Source: Chromatiaceae bacterium (GTDB taxonomy: Bacteria; Pseudomonadota; Gammaproteobacteria; Chromatiales; Chromatiaceae). From it: a DNA stretch of 8,332 nt. A program made the position numbers and the translations under genes. The stretch spans positions 1 through 8,332 of the forward strand of contig DTXR01000159.1 of the NCBI GenBank assembly GCA_012962365.1, given 5' to 3'. How positions within the stretch are numbered: position 1 is the first letter of the stretch; each line of letters starts with the position of its first letter. Below the pieces are notes generated by a model. It saw only the letters and a list, made by a program, of their open reading frames with translations, was not told the origin of the DNA and made no database searches. This document shows, in pieces, positions 1 through 6,900 of this stretch.

Positions 1-192
1 AAAACGGCAGATAATGATGAGGTAGGTCCAATGGAAAAACTAAAAAAAATAAAACAACTTTTTGAAATGGACTTGATAACAGAAGAAGATTATAAAGAAA
101 AGAAAAAACATCGGTATTTGGAGCGGCCTGGTGAAATATCCGGGCTAGGCAAGTCAATATTCAATACAAATACTGAGGAACCTCTAGTTTAA
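1..192 (+). CDS. 3' end of a gene encoding a SHOCT-like C-terminal domain (partial)
   Basis: The reading frame is open from the first base and stops at TAA 190-192, giving 63 codons; it is too short for a 60-residue ORF cutoff if counted from the internal ATG at 31. The translation after residue 11 reads MEKLKKIKQLFEMDLITEED and continues with YKEKKK. This matches the short two-helix SHOCT pattern (L..L..L...G.IT..EY...K) usually found at the C-terminus of bacterial proteins of varied function. About 27 residues follow it, ending in NTEEPLV. Codon use is strongly AT-rich (Lys AAA, Ile ATA, Leu TTA/CTA/CTT), unlike the GC-rich EPS genes downstream, which suggests a different origin. The product could be a small SHOCT-only protein starting at ATG 31, but the open upstream frame favours a truncated longer protein. 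There is no clear Shine-Dalgarno before ATG 31 other than GAGG at 19-22. The function cannot be inferred. Confidence 0.6.
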   Translation, partial: KTADNDEVGPMEKLKKIKQLFEMDLITEEDYKEKKKHRYLERPGEISGLGKSIFNTNTEEPLV

Positions 193-224
193 GTCGTGAA
201 CTCGTACCTTGGGTCCAGACTTAA

Positions 225-246
225 TCAGGCTCCCTGACTCAGTTTT
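225..246 (+). terminator. Weak candidate terminator after the SHOCT-like gene
   Basis: A perfect 5-bp stem, TCAGG (225-229) with CCTGA (233-237) around a 3-nt loop, is followed after five bases by TTTT (243-246). The stem is short and the T-run is neither immediate nor long, so this would be a poor intrinsic terminator. It also overlaps the proposed -35 element, so it could equally be an operator-like palindrome. Confidence 0.25.
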
Positions 247-263
247 GGGCACAAATCTATACT
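234..263 (+). promoter_or_regulatory. Candidate sigma-70 promoter for the EPS operon
   Basis: CTGACT at 234-239 matches the -35 consensus at 4 of 6 bases. After an 18-bp spacer, TATACT at 258-263 matches the -10 consensus at 5 of 6. Transcription would begin near 270, giving a leader of about 90 nt before the GTG at 362. This is the best promoter-like match seen in the gap and lies upstream of six packed co-directional genes, but it rests on consensus matching only. Confidence 0.4.
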
Positions 264-361
264 TGATGGTCACCAGAAGAATGGGGTGTGGAGAACATTA
301 AGTTTTTCCGTGAATAGCCGACGAAGGGTTTAACCGGCACTGAAAGAGCGGCAGGAAATAT

Positions 362-1462
362 GTGATACATATCATTGTCTTGTTTTTATCGTCTGTGGCA
401 CTGACGGCCGGGTTGATCTGGTTGTACAGGCCTTTGGCTATGCGGATTGGCCTCGTCGATCATCCGGGTGGGCGCAAGGATCACAAGCAGGTGACGCCAT
501 TGATAGGTGGTGTCGCCTTGTTCTGTGCATTCCTTTTTCTGCTGTTGACGCTCGATGCGCCCCTCGGACAGTGGCGCCCGTTTTTCCTTGCCAGCGCCGC
601 TGTGCTCATCGTCGGACTGCTGGATGATTTTCAGGAAACGCCTCCGTGGTCTCGCTTCGCCGCGCAGATCGGTGCTTCGTTGATCATCGTGTTGTGGGGT
701 GGGGTGGTGCTGCAGAATCTGGGCGGCCTGTTTAGCCGGGATGATGTGTTATTGGGCATGTGGGCGGTACCCTTCAGCATTTTCTGCAGTGTCGGCGTGA
801 TCAATGCCACCAATATGCTTGATGGCCTGGATGGTCTGGCCGGTGGTTTGCTGCTGATCTTTTTTGGAACCCTGCTCGGCTTGGCCTGGCAGGCCGGACT
901 CGAACATGATGCCAAGTTGCTGCTGCTGCTGAATGGTACGCTTGTCGGTTTCCTGTTGTTCAATTTCCGGTTTTCTGAAGCCCGTCCCGCGACTGTTTTT
1001 CTCGGTGATGCCGGTTCGCTGTTCCTTGGACTGGCGGTGACCTGGTTCCTGATCCGCTTCACGCAGGAACCCATAGAACTGCTGCGGCCCATTACCGCTA
1101 TCTGGCTGTTTGCGTTGCCTATCATGGATACCGTTGCGATCATGACCCGGCGAGTCCTGCGGGGGCGCTCCCCCTTTTCACCGGATCGTGAGCATTTTCA
1201 TCATATTCTTCTGGTTGCCGGTTTCAGTGTCAGAAGTACCGTATTCATCATGCTGGCCATCAGTCTGCTGATGGCGGCCATCGGGCTGCTGAGCGAGTGG
1301 ATGACTGTTCCCGAATCAGTGATGTTCTATACTTTTCTCGCATTGTTTGCCGTCTATTATTGGGGCATGGACCATGCCTGGAAGGTCATGAAGGCTTTGC
1401 GCAAAGTGCGTGAACATGCGCCACAGAAGCTGAGTAAGCAGCGAGGTGGCGCCAATGTATGA
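362..1462 (+). CDS. WecA-type undecaprenyl-phosphate sugar-1-phosphate transferase
   Basis: This polytopic inner-membrane enzyme of the WecA/TagO/MraY superfamily transfers a sugar-1-phosphate (GlcNAc-1-P in characterised WecA) from a UDP-sugar to undecaprenyl phosphate, the first step of lipid-linked glycan assembly. Family motifs appear in order: DHPGGRKDHKQVTPLIGG (33-50), the Asp pair in GLLDDF (88-89), NATNMLDGLDGLAGG (148-162), VFLGDAGSLF (212-221) and the HxHH-type EHFHH (277-281). About ten hydrophobic segments are visible, and the 366-residue length is normal. The start is GTG at 362: AGGAA at 353-357 is correctly spaced, and the overlapping ATG at 360 is followed directly by TGA. 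It is the first gene of the operon and overlaps the phosphatase gene by 8 nt. The basic C-terminal tail (about 340-366) is cytosolic-looking. The exact sugar cannot be read from sequence; wecA or rfe would be reasonable names by family. Confidence 0.93.
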   Translation: MIHIIVLFLSSVALTAGLIWLYRPLAMRIGLVDHPGGRKDHKQVTPLIGGVALFCAFLFLLLTLDAPLGQWRPFFLASAAVLIVGLLDDFQETPPWSRFAAQIGASLIIVLWGGVVLQNLGGLFSRDDVLLGMWAVPFSIFCSVGVINATNMLDGLDGLAGGLLLIFFGTLLGLAWQAGLEHDAKLLLLLNGTLVGFLLFNFRFSEARPATVFLGDAGSLFLGLAVTWFLIRFTQEPIELLRPITAIWLFALPIMDTVAIMTRRVLRGRSPFSPDREHFHHILLVAGFSVRSTVFIMLAISLLMAAIGLLSEWMTVPESVMFYTFLALFAVYYWGMDHAWKVMKALRKVREHAPQKLSKQRGGANV

Positions 1463-2267
1463 TCTTCATTGTCACCTGCTGCCGAATATCGATGATGGCG
1501 CCAGGGATTTGCCCACGGCGCTGGAAATGGCCCGTATCGCAGCAGGCGACGGGATTACACATTTGGCCTGTACGCCGCATATTTATCCTGGCTTGTTTGA
1601 AAACACGGCGGAAAGTATTGCAAAGGCGGTTCAGGATTTGGATCAGGAACTGAAAAGTCATGGCATTGCCCTGGAATTGTCTTACGGGGCAGACATACAG
1701 GTCGTTCCTGAAATGGTGGGTAACTTGCACAGCTGCATCTTCCCCACGATCAATGAATCGCGCTATTTTCTGTTCGAGCCTTCTCATCATGTTCCGCTGC
1801 AGAATTTCGATGGCTATGTGTTCGACAGCATCAGCGCGGGTTTTGTCCCGATGATTACGCATCCTGAACGCCTCCGCTGGCTAGAAGATCATTATCGGGA
1901 ATTTGTTTCAGCAGCCCATGCCGGTGCCTGGATTCAACTGACAGCAGGCAGCCTCGTGGGGCGTTTCGGCAAAGCCCCCAGATACTGGGCCGAAAAAATG
2001 CTGGATGATGGTATCGTGCATTTGCTCGCGACAGACGGGCACAACCTGAAGAGCAGGCCGCCGCTGCTGGCAGAAGGTGCAGAAGCAGCGGCAAAATATG
2101 TGGGAAAAGAAGAGGCTAGCAGGCTTGTGCTGGAGCGGCCGGGAAGCGTATGGGAAAACGCCGAACCGGCCGATATATCCCAGCCGCCGGGGCTGGGTGA
2201 TTTCGACAAAGACCCAGGACGCAAAGCAGGCGGATTGTTAAGACGGCTTTTCCGAAGTGCGAGATAA
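1455..2267 (+). CDS. CpsB/CapC/YwqE-type PHP-family protein-tyrosine phosphatase
   Basis: This is a metal-dependent phosphotyrosine phosphatase of the PHP fold. In characterised EPS and capsule loci such enzymes dephosphorylate the cognate BY-kinase. Visible ligand motifs are YDLHCHLLPNIDDG (H5, H7, D13/D14), CTPHIYPG (H42), DIQVVPE (E86), FLFEPSHH (E108), ITHPER (H136) and LATDGHN (D194, H196). The product is 270 residues, slightly longer than typical because of a Pro/Gly- and Arg-rich tail from about 236. I chose ATG 1455 because GAGG at 1443-1446 is well spaced and the motif then sits at the extreme N-terminus as in the family; a GTG at 1446 would add only three residues. It overlaps the WecA-type gene by 8 nt, implying translational coupling. 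The likely substrate is the tyrosine-rich tail of the kinase encoded at 3119-5371. This family is better known from Gram-positive loci; Gram-negative Wzc systems more often use low-molecular-weight Wzb phosphatases. Confidence 0.9.
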   Translation: MYDLHCHLLPNIDDGARDLPTALEMARIAAGDGITHLACTPHIYPGLFENTAESIAKAVQDLDQELKSHGIALELSYGADIQVVPEMVGNLHSCIFPTINESRYFLFEPSHHVPLQNFDGYVFDSISAGFVPMITHPERLRWLEDHYREFVSAAHAGAWIQLTAGSLVGRFGKAPRYWAEKMLDDGIVHLLATDGHNLKSRPPLLAEGAEAAAKYVGKEEASRLVLERPGSVWENAEPADISQPPGLGDFDKDPGRKAGGLLRRLFRSAR

Positions 2268-2343
2268 CGTCATGGCCGCCGTAAACATTTCCCTTGCGCA
2301 AATGCTATTATTCACTGTCGTGATCGTACGAAATCAGAACAAG

Positions 2344-3093
2344 ATGCAGAACCGGATTCTATTTTTCCTTGCATTTATAACGCTCGTGATAGCGGCAGGC
2401 ACGGCTTCTGCCGAGGACGTGCTCGATGACTTGGTGACAGCCGGGAAAGCGGAAACTGTCGCCGAGCAGAATCAGAAGGGTGCGCCCATTACGGATTTTT
2501 CCGTTGCCCAAACCCTGGACGAACAGGAATCCGGCTCTTACGAATACCGTATCGGCCCCATGGATGTCATCGAAGTCGAGGTGTTCCAGGCAGAGGAGCT
2601 CAGTCGTGAGGCCAGGGTGAACACCCAAGGATATGTTTCCTTGCCCCTGATTGGCGGCGTCAAGGTGGCGGGCCTGACCACCAGTGAAGCGGAGCGGAAG
2701 ATCGAGAAGGTGCTTGGGGAAAAATATCTGCAGGATCCTCACGTGACGGTGTTCATCAAGGCGTACGAAAGCCAGAAAATTACCGTTGAAGGCTGGGTGA
2801 AGAATCCCGGTGTATTCCCTCTCAAGGGCAAGACTACTTTCCTACAGGCCATTGCCAATGCCAAGGGCATGGACAAGTTGGCGGATTTTTCCGAAGTCGC
2901 TATCTTCCGTACCGTGAACGGCAAGACCAAAGGGTATATTCTTTCCTATACAAAGGTAAGATCCGGCCAGCAAATCGATCCCGTGCTACAAAGCGGCGAC
3001 ATCATCGTTGTCAACAGGAGCGGAAGCAAGGCTGGGTGGGAGCTGTTTACCAAGACACTGACCAGCTTTGTGGGCTGGACGGTCCTTTTCTAG
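2344..3093 (+). CDS. Wza-like polysaccharide export (OPX) protein, non-lipidated form
   Basis: This is a predicted outer-membrane/periplasmic polysaccharide export protein that would dock on the BY-kinase/co-polymerase and pass polymer out of the cell. A signal peptide spans 1-23 (MQNR, hydrophobic core, then AxA before E24). A Poly_export domain covers about 66-140, with YRIGPMDVIEVEVF and GYVSLPLIGGVKVAGLT. An SLBB domain follows (about 144-225; VEGWVKNPGVFPL, LQSGDIIVVNR). A short hydrophobic segment ends the protein (231-249). There is no lipobox cysteine, unlike Wza, and at 249 residues it is shorter than Wza (about 380). The start is uncertain. ATG 2344 gives a canonical signal peptide but lacks a good Shine-Dalgarno. 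GTG 2257 and ATG 2272 are in frame; 2272 has GAG at 2261-2263 and would add 24 residues containing a second hydrophobic stretch. It lies 76 nt after the phosphatase gene and 25 nt before the kinase gene. Confidence 0.88.
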   Translation: MQNRILFFLAFITLVIAAGTASAEDVLDDLVTAGKAETVAEQNQKGAPITDFSVAQTLDEQESGSYEYRIGPMDVIEVEVFQAEELSREARVNTQGYVSLPLIGGVKVAGLTTSEAERKIEKVLGEKYLQDPHVTVFIKAYESQKITVEGWVKNPGVFPLKGKTTFLQAIANAKGMDKLADFSEVAIFRTVNGKTKGYILSYTKVRSGQQIDPVLQSGDIIVVNRSGSKAGWELFTKTLTSFVGWTVLF

Positions 3094-3118
3094 CCATCCC
3101 ATGAGCTCCGGAAACAGC

Positions 3119-5371
3119 ATGTCGAAACACCCACGTAATGCGTTGACTCTTTCGGAAGAAGAGCGGGAACTGTATTTGTATGACAGATTGCCAGCCGGTG
3201 GTACTGATGAAGAAGACGGGGGACTGAAACTCAAGGACTACTGGCTGGTCATCGTCAGACACAAGTTCACCATCATACTCTTTATGCTAATCGCCCTCGT
3301 GGCCAGCGCCATTGCGACTTCGCTGCAGACGCCGATCTACCGCAGCAGCGTAAAGCTGCAAATCGACCGGGAGGCAGCAAGAGTCGTCAATTTTGAAGGG
3401 GTGACCCCCCGAGAGGCGGCTTACAGCTTCGATTTCTATGAAACCCAGTACCAGTTGCTGAAAAGCCGGGGGCTGGCGAAGCGCGTTATCGAGCAGCTGG
3501 GACTGGAGTCGTCCGCACAGTTCAAGGCTGAGGAGAAATCTTCCTTCTTTCGGGACATCAAGCGTTTCTTGTCCGGAGATAGCAACAATAAAAGCGGCAA
3601 CACGGAAACCACGAACAGTACCCGGGGGCTGGAGAATCTGCTGCTTGCCAACCTGACTGTCAGCCCCATCAAGAATTCTCGCCTGGTGGTGGTGAGCTAT
3701 GACAGCCCCAATCCTGAACTGGCTGCAAAAGTGGTGAATGCCCTTGCCAAGAGCTTCATCGACACCACCATGGAAAGGCGTTTTGAAAATTCTTCCTATG
3801 CCAAGAACTTTCTTTCCGACCGCATCAAGCAGGTGAGGGCCAATCTCGAAGAATCTGAGCGCAAGCTGGTCGAGTACGCCGGTGAGCGGGAAATCGTGGA
3901 CATGGATTCCAAGCAGGGCATTCTGATGCAGAAGCTCGAAGCGGTGAACAGCCGACTCACCGAGGTGGAAGCAGAAAGAATCAAGGCAGAATCCCGATTC
4001 CAGGAGCTGAAGGCCAATGGCGCCGATGGCTCCGACCGCATCACCGACAATGAAGTAATTCAGTCCTACAAGGAACGGCTTGCGGAACTCGAAGGTGAGT
4101 ATCAGAACAACCTGCAGATATTCAAGCCCGCCTATCCAAAGATGCAGCGGTTACTGGGGCAGATTGAGGAGCTCAAGCGCAAGATCGCCGACGAAAGCGC
4201 CGGCGTCCAGTCTTCCATCAGGAGCGAATACCAGGCAGCGGTGCGCGAGCAGGCCATGCTGCAGTCGCGCATGGCGGATATCAAGGGCCAGATCCTGGAA
4301 TTGCAACGCAAAAGCACGGACTATCAGGCGTTGAAACGGGATGTGGAGACCAACCGCGAACTCTATGATGGCCTGCTGCAGCGCATCAAGGAAGTGGGCG
4401 TCGCCGCGGGGGTCGGAGCAAACAATATTTCCATCATCGACAAGGGAGAGGTACCTGGTGCAGCCTACAAGCCCAACCTGAAGAGAAATCTGCAGATTGC
4501 GCTGATTATCGGTTTGATGGGGGGTATCGGCCTGGCTTTCCTGTTTGAACATCTGGATGACACGATCAAGTCCACCGTAGACATCGAAAAGCTCACCGAA
4601 CTTCCCGCGCTGGGTGTTATCCCGGAAGTGCGTTTGCGGAACGACATGGATTCCATTGCGCTGAAGATTCTGGAAGAACCCAAGTCGGCCATCGCGGAAG
4701 CTTATCGTTCCTGCCGCACATCGCTGTCTTTTTCATCGCCATCCGGGTCTCCTGATGTGGTGCATATCACCAGTTCCATGGCGGGTGAGGGTAAGACCAC
4801 CAGCGCCATCAGCCTGGCGCTGATCTACGTTCAGGCCGGGGCCAATGTCCTGTTGGTGGATGCCGATCTGCGCAACCCGTCGTTGCACAATGAACTGGGG
4901 CTGGCAAACGATTCCGGCCTGACCAACTATCTGGTGGGTGGCGTCAAGGCCAGCGAAGTGATACAGAGTGGTGTGATTGAAGGCTTGTATCTGTTGACGA
5001 CAGGCCCCCTTCCGCCGAACCCAGCGGAGTTGCTGGGAAGCGGCAGGATGATGGATTTCCTGGGCACCGCGACAGAGAAATTTGATCTGGTGATCATTGA
5101 TGGCCCCCCCGTGCTGGGGCTGGCTGATGCACTGATTCTGGCCAACATGGCCAGTGCAACACTCGTGGTTGTGGATGCCGGAGTGACCCGCGCTGGTGCC
5201 CTCAAAGGGGCAGTGCAGCGTTTGCGTCAGGCCAGAGCCAATGTCCTCGGAGCGCTGCTGGTCAAATACGGTCAGGGACACAGCGGTTATGGTTATGATT
5301 ATCAATACGACTACAACTACTACAGTTATGCGGTAGATGATGCTGAGGATCAGCCCAAGCTGGCTTCCTGA
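3119..5371 (+). CDS. Wzc/ExoP-like polysaccharide co-polymerase with BY-tyrosine-kinase domain
   Basis: This inner-membrane protein controls chain length and autophosphorylates on tyrosine. Domains in the 750-residue product: a Wzz-type N-terminus (LKDYWLVIVRHKF, about 37-49), TM1 (about 49-68), a long periplasmic region rich in coiled-coil heptads (about 220-405), a GNVR-like segment (about 400-445, ending KGEVPGAAYKPNLKRN), TM2 (about 458-476) and a cytosolic kinase. The kinase shows EAYRSCR (an EX2RX2R oligomerisation motif, 527-533), Walker A MAGEGKTT (554-561), Walker A' VLLVDAD (577-583) and Walker B VIIDGPP (658-664). It ends in a tyrosine cluster, eight Tyr within 14 residues (724-737), the expected autophosphorylation tail. 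ATG 3119 is preferred because GGA at 3110-3112 lies six bases upstream; ATG 3101 and GTG 3068 are in frame without a good ribosome site. Kinase and transmembrane parts are fused, as in proteobacterial Wzc. The partner phosphatase is probably the PHP enzyme at 1455-2267. Confidence 0.94.
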   Translation: MSKHPRNALTLSEEERELYLYDRLPAGGTDEEDGGLKLKDYWLVIVRHKFTIILFMLIALVASAIATSLQTPIYRSSVKLQIDREAARVVNFEGVTPREAAYSFDFYETQYQLLKSRGLAKRVIEQLGLESSAQFKAEEKSSFFRDIKRFLSGDSNNKSGNTETTNSTRGLENLLLANLTVSPIKNSRLVVVSYDSPNPELAAKVVNALAKSFIDTTMERRFENSSYAKNFLSDRIKQVRANLEESERKLVEYAGEREIVDMDSKQGILMQKLEAVNSRLTEVEAERIKAESRFQELKANGADGSDRITDNEVIQSYKERLAELEGEYQNNLQIFKPAYPKMQRLLGQIEELKRKIADESAGVQSSIRSEYQAAVREQAMLQSRMADIKGQILELQRKSTDYQALKRDVETNRELYDGLLQRIKEVGVAAGVGANNISIIDKGEVPGAAYKPNLKRNLQIALIIGLMGGIGLAFLFEHLDDTIKSTVDIEKLTELPALGVIPEVRLRNDMDSIALKILEEPKSAIAEAYRSCRTSLSFSSPSGSPDVVHITSSMAGEGKTTSAISLALIYVQAGANVLLVDADLRNPSLHNELGLANDSGLTNYLVGGVKASEVIQSGVIEGLYLLTTGPLPPNPAELLGSGRMMDFLGTATEKFDLVIIDGPPVLGLADALILANMASATLVVVDAGVTRAGALKGAVQRLRQARANVLGALLVKYGQGHSGYGYDYQYDYNYYSYAVDDAEDQPKLAS

Positions 5372-5397
5372 ATGTTGCCGGATTTTCAGTCGATCTG

Positions 5398-6900
5398 ATG
5401 TCAGAATCCACAGAACAACTCTTTGCCCGGGTGCTGGAGCATTATCGCAGACCGCCGTCATCCGGGTTTGACCGATCGATTCCTGCTGTTTTTCCTGCCT
5501 TTCTGGAATGCCTTGCTCGTCCGGAAGAACGCCTGGCGTCCGTTGCAGACAGCCTTGGATGTGATGTTGAAGAGCTCTGGGCTGCTTCCTGTTTCTATAT
5601 TCGCGAACTGTTGCTGACCGATGTTACGGATCACTACCGTATTCTGGGTCTTTCACCAGACGTGGACTCCAGGGAGATTCGTCATCGATACCGGCTGCTG
5701 ATCGGTCTTTTTCATCCGGATCGCAGTATGATCAGGGAACCATGGGAAGAGCAGTTCGTGCGCCGCGTGAACCGTGCCTGGGGTGTGCTCAAACATCCAC
5801 AAAAACGACTCGAATACGACAGGGCACGGCGTACGGGCAATACCGGTCAGCGTGCTGCCGTCAATCGTTCCGCACGGCCAAAAGCTGCCAGGAACAGATC
5901 TCATCGGGTCGTGCAGCCGGAGGTTGCTCCCTCTGAATATCTGTATCGTTTCGGTTTTCTGCAGCGCCACCCAAAAGCCGTGATCTGGTTGGTGATCGTC
6001 ACTGCGTTGGTGATATTGCTACTGTTGACGAGTGGAAAAACAGACATCGGCACACTGACCCTGACGGAGCCCCGGATGGAGAACATTGGCGTGGCAGACA
6101 AGGTGCCAGAAAGCCTGTTTCTGCCCACGGCTCATCTGAACGGGAAGAACGCTCAGCCCGTAACGGCAGCTTCAGGGTTCGGCAATGCTGCCGTTTCCGA
6201 TGTTTCAACGGAAGGGGGATCTTTTACCGATCCAGAACCCGTGAAGCCTGTACCCACACAGCGTTCAACCGAGCCGCGCAAATTGGCCTCCCCGACAGGA
6301 AACGTGGTGAGACAACCCGTCTCCACATCAAGGGAAGCGCTAGCCACCGTCAGCCAGGCTGTGACATCCACTGCAGAAAAGGTCGAGCCGAATGATGTCT
6401 CTCCTGCGCCGGAATCGATAGGTTTTGATGGCACCCTCATACCTCCCTCCCTGAGTATGCCTGGTGCCACGGCACCGGAAATGCCCTCGTTCATGCCTCG
6501 GGATATATCTGTACCGCAATTGCAACCCGAATTTGTGCTCATGCAGTTTGTCCAAACGGTAGAGTCTGGTGATCTGGACGACCTGCTGAGTCTTTTTGTT
6601 CTGGAGCCCTACACCAATGCAGGTGCGGGGCGCGAAGTCCTGCGCAATAAATATGCTGAGTTGTTTGCACAGACCCACAGCAGAACATTTGATGTAGAAC
6701 AGGTTACCATTAGGCCGCTGAGCAACAATGCTTACGGGATGACCAGCCGCATGCGCCTGACCACCAAGACACAGGATGGCAGTCAACGCCATTTTCGGGG
6801 CGAGATGGCCTTTCGATTGATTCGCAAGGGAGGAAAATTGTACATAGCCAGTTTGCTGCACAATGTCACCAGCCAGGCGCAGGAGCGCTTCGGACAATGA
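5398..6900 (+). CDS. Membrane J-domain (DnaJ-like) protein with predicted periplasmic NTF2-like domain
   Basis: I do not recognise a named family for the full 500-residue architecture. Residues 1-77 form a helical-looking N-terminal region without a clear family. A J domain follows (about 78-142), starting DHYRILGLSPDVDSREIRHR with the diagnostic HPD at 106-108 and ending VLKHPQKRLEYDRARR; HPD is the motif by which J-proteins stimulate DnaK ATPase. A basic stretch (143-170) precedes one membrane helix (193-212). After it comes a Pro/Ser/Thr-rich linker (about 215-375). The C-terminal domain (about 377-490) has an NTF2/SnoaL-like pattern: helix FVLMQFVQTVESGDLDDLLSLF, then alternating strands to LYIASLLHNV. 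Basic residues before the helix support J domain in the cytosol and NTF2-like domain in the periplasm. ATG 5398 is 26 nt after the kinase stop, with only a weak ribosome site. The stop overlaps the next start by 4 nt. A DnaK co-chaperone role at the EPS machine is inference. The NTF2-like call is by fold pattern only. Confidence 0.8.
   Translation: MSESTEQLFARVLEHYRRPPSSGFDRSIPAVFPAFLECLARPEERLASVADSLGCDVEELWAASCFYIRELLLTDVTDHYRILGLSPDVDSREIRHRYRLLIGLFHPDRSMIREPWEEQFVRRVNRAWGVLKHPQKRLEYDRARRTGNTGQRAAVNRSARPKAARNRSHRVVQPEVAPSEYLYRFGFLQRHPKAVIWLVIVTALVILLLLTSGKTDIGTLTLTEPRMENIGVADKVPESLFLPTAHLNGKNAQPVTAASGFGNAAVSDVSTEGGSFTDPEPVKPVPTQRSTEPRKLASPTGNVVRQPVSTSREALATVSQAVTSTAEKVEPNDVSPAPESIGFDGTLIPPSLSMPGATAPEMPSFMPRDISVPQLQPEFVLMQFVQTVESGDLDDLLSLFVLEPYTNAGAGREVLRNKYAELFAQTHSRTFDVEQVTIRPLSNNAYGMTSRMRLTTKTQDGSQRHFRGEMAFRLIRKGGKLYIASLLHNVTSQAQERFGQ

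Larger units (their letters stand above)
193..361 (+). other. Intergenic leader upstream of the EPS operon
   Basis: This 169-bp gap lies between the SHOCT-like gene and the first EPS gene. It contains a small perfect hairpin (225-237), a sigma-70-like promoter (234-263) and roughly 90 nt of predicted untranslated leader. The leader can form a weak GCCG/CGGC pairing (317-320 with 335-338). I see no recognisable riboswitch consensus and no open reading frame worth calling. Confidence 0.5.

Noticed and set aside
311..345. Possible structured RNA or riboswitch in the leader (GCCG/CGGC pairing and GGTTTAACC palindrome)
   Set aside because: The pairings are short and mutually exclusive at 335, and no conserved c-di-GMP or other riboswitch core is visible.
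348..354. GCGGCAG resembling the ops/JUMPstart core GGCGGTAG of polysaccharide operons
   Set aside because: It has a mismatch in the core and sits directly against the ribosome-binding site of the first gene, whereas ops elements lie further upstream in the leader.
631..1143. Minus-strand open frame (170 codons) inside the WecA-type gene
   Set aside because: Ser/Arg/Pro-rich translation typical of the antisense of a membrane protein; the + strand carries all family motifs.
2344..2415. Lipoprotein signal peptide on the OPX protein
   Set aside because: No cysteine follows the hydrophobic core; the AxA before Glu24 fits signal peptidase I instead.
4733..5461. Long minus-strand open frame (242 codons) opposite the kinase domain
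   Set aside because: It lies antisense to the BY-kinase catalytic region and Tyr tail, whose motifs are unmistakable. Its translation is low-complexity (runs of Val and Ile from antisense Tyr/Asp codons) with no family signature.
6340..6897. Minus-strand open frame (185 codons) opposite the J-protein C-terminus
   Set aside because: It shows no recognisable motif or ribosome site and mirrors a well-supported + strand gene with conserved domain pattern.
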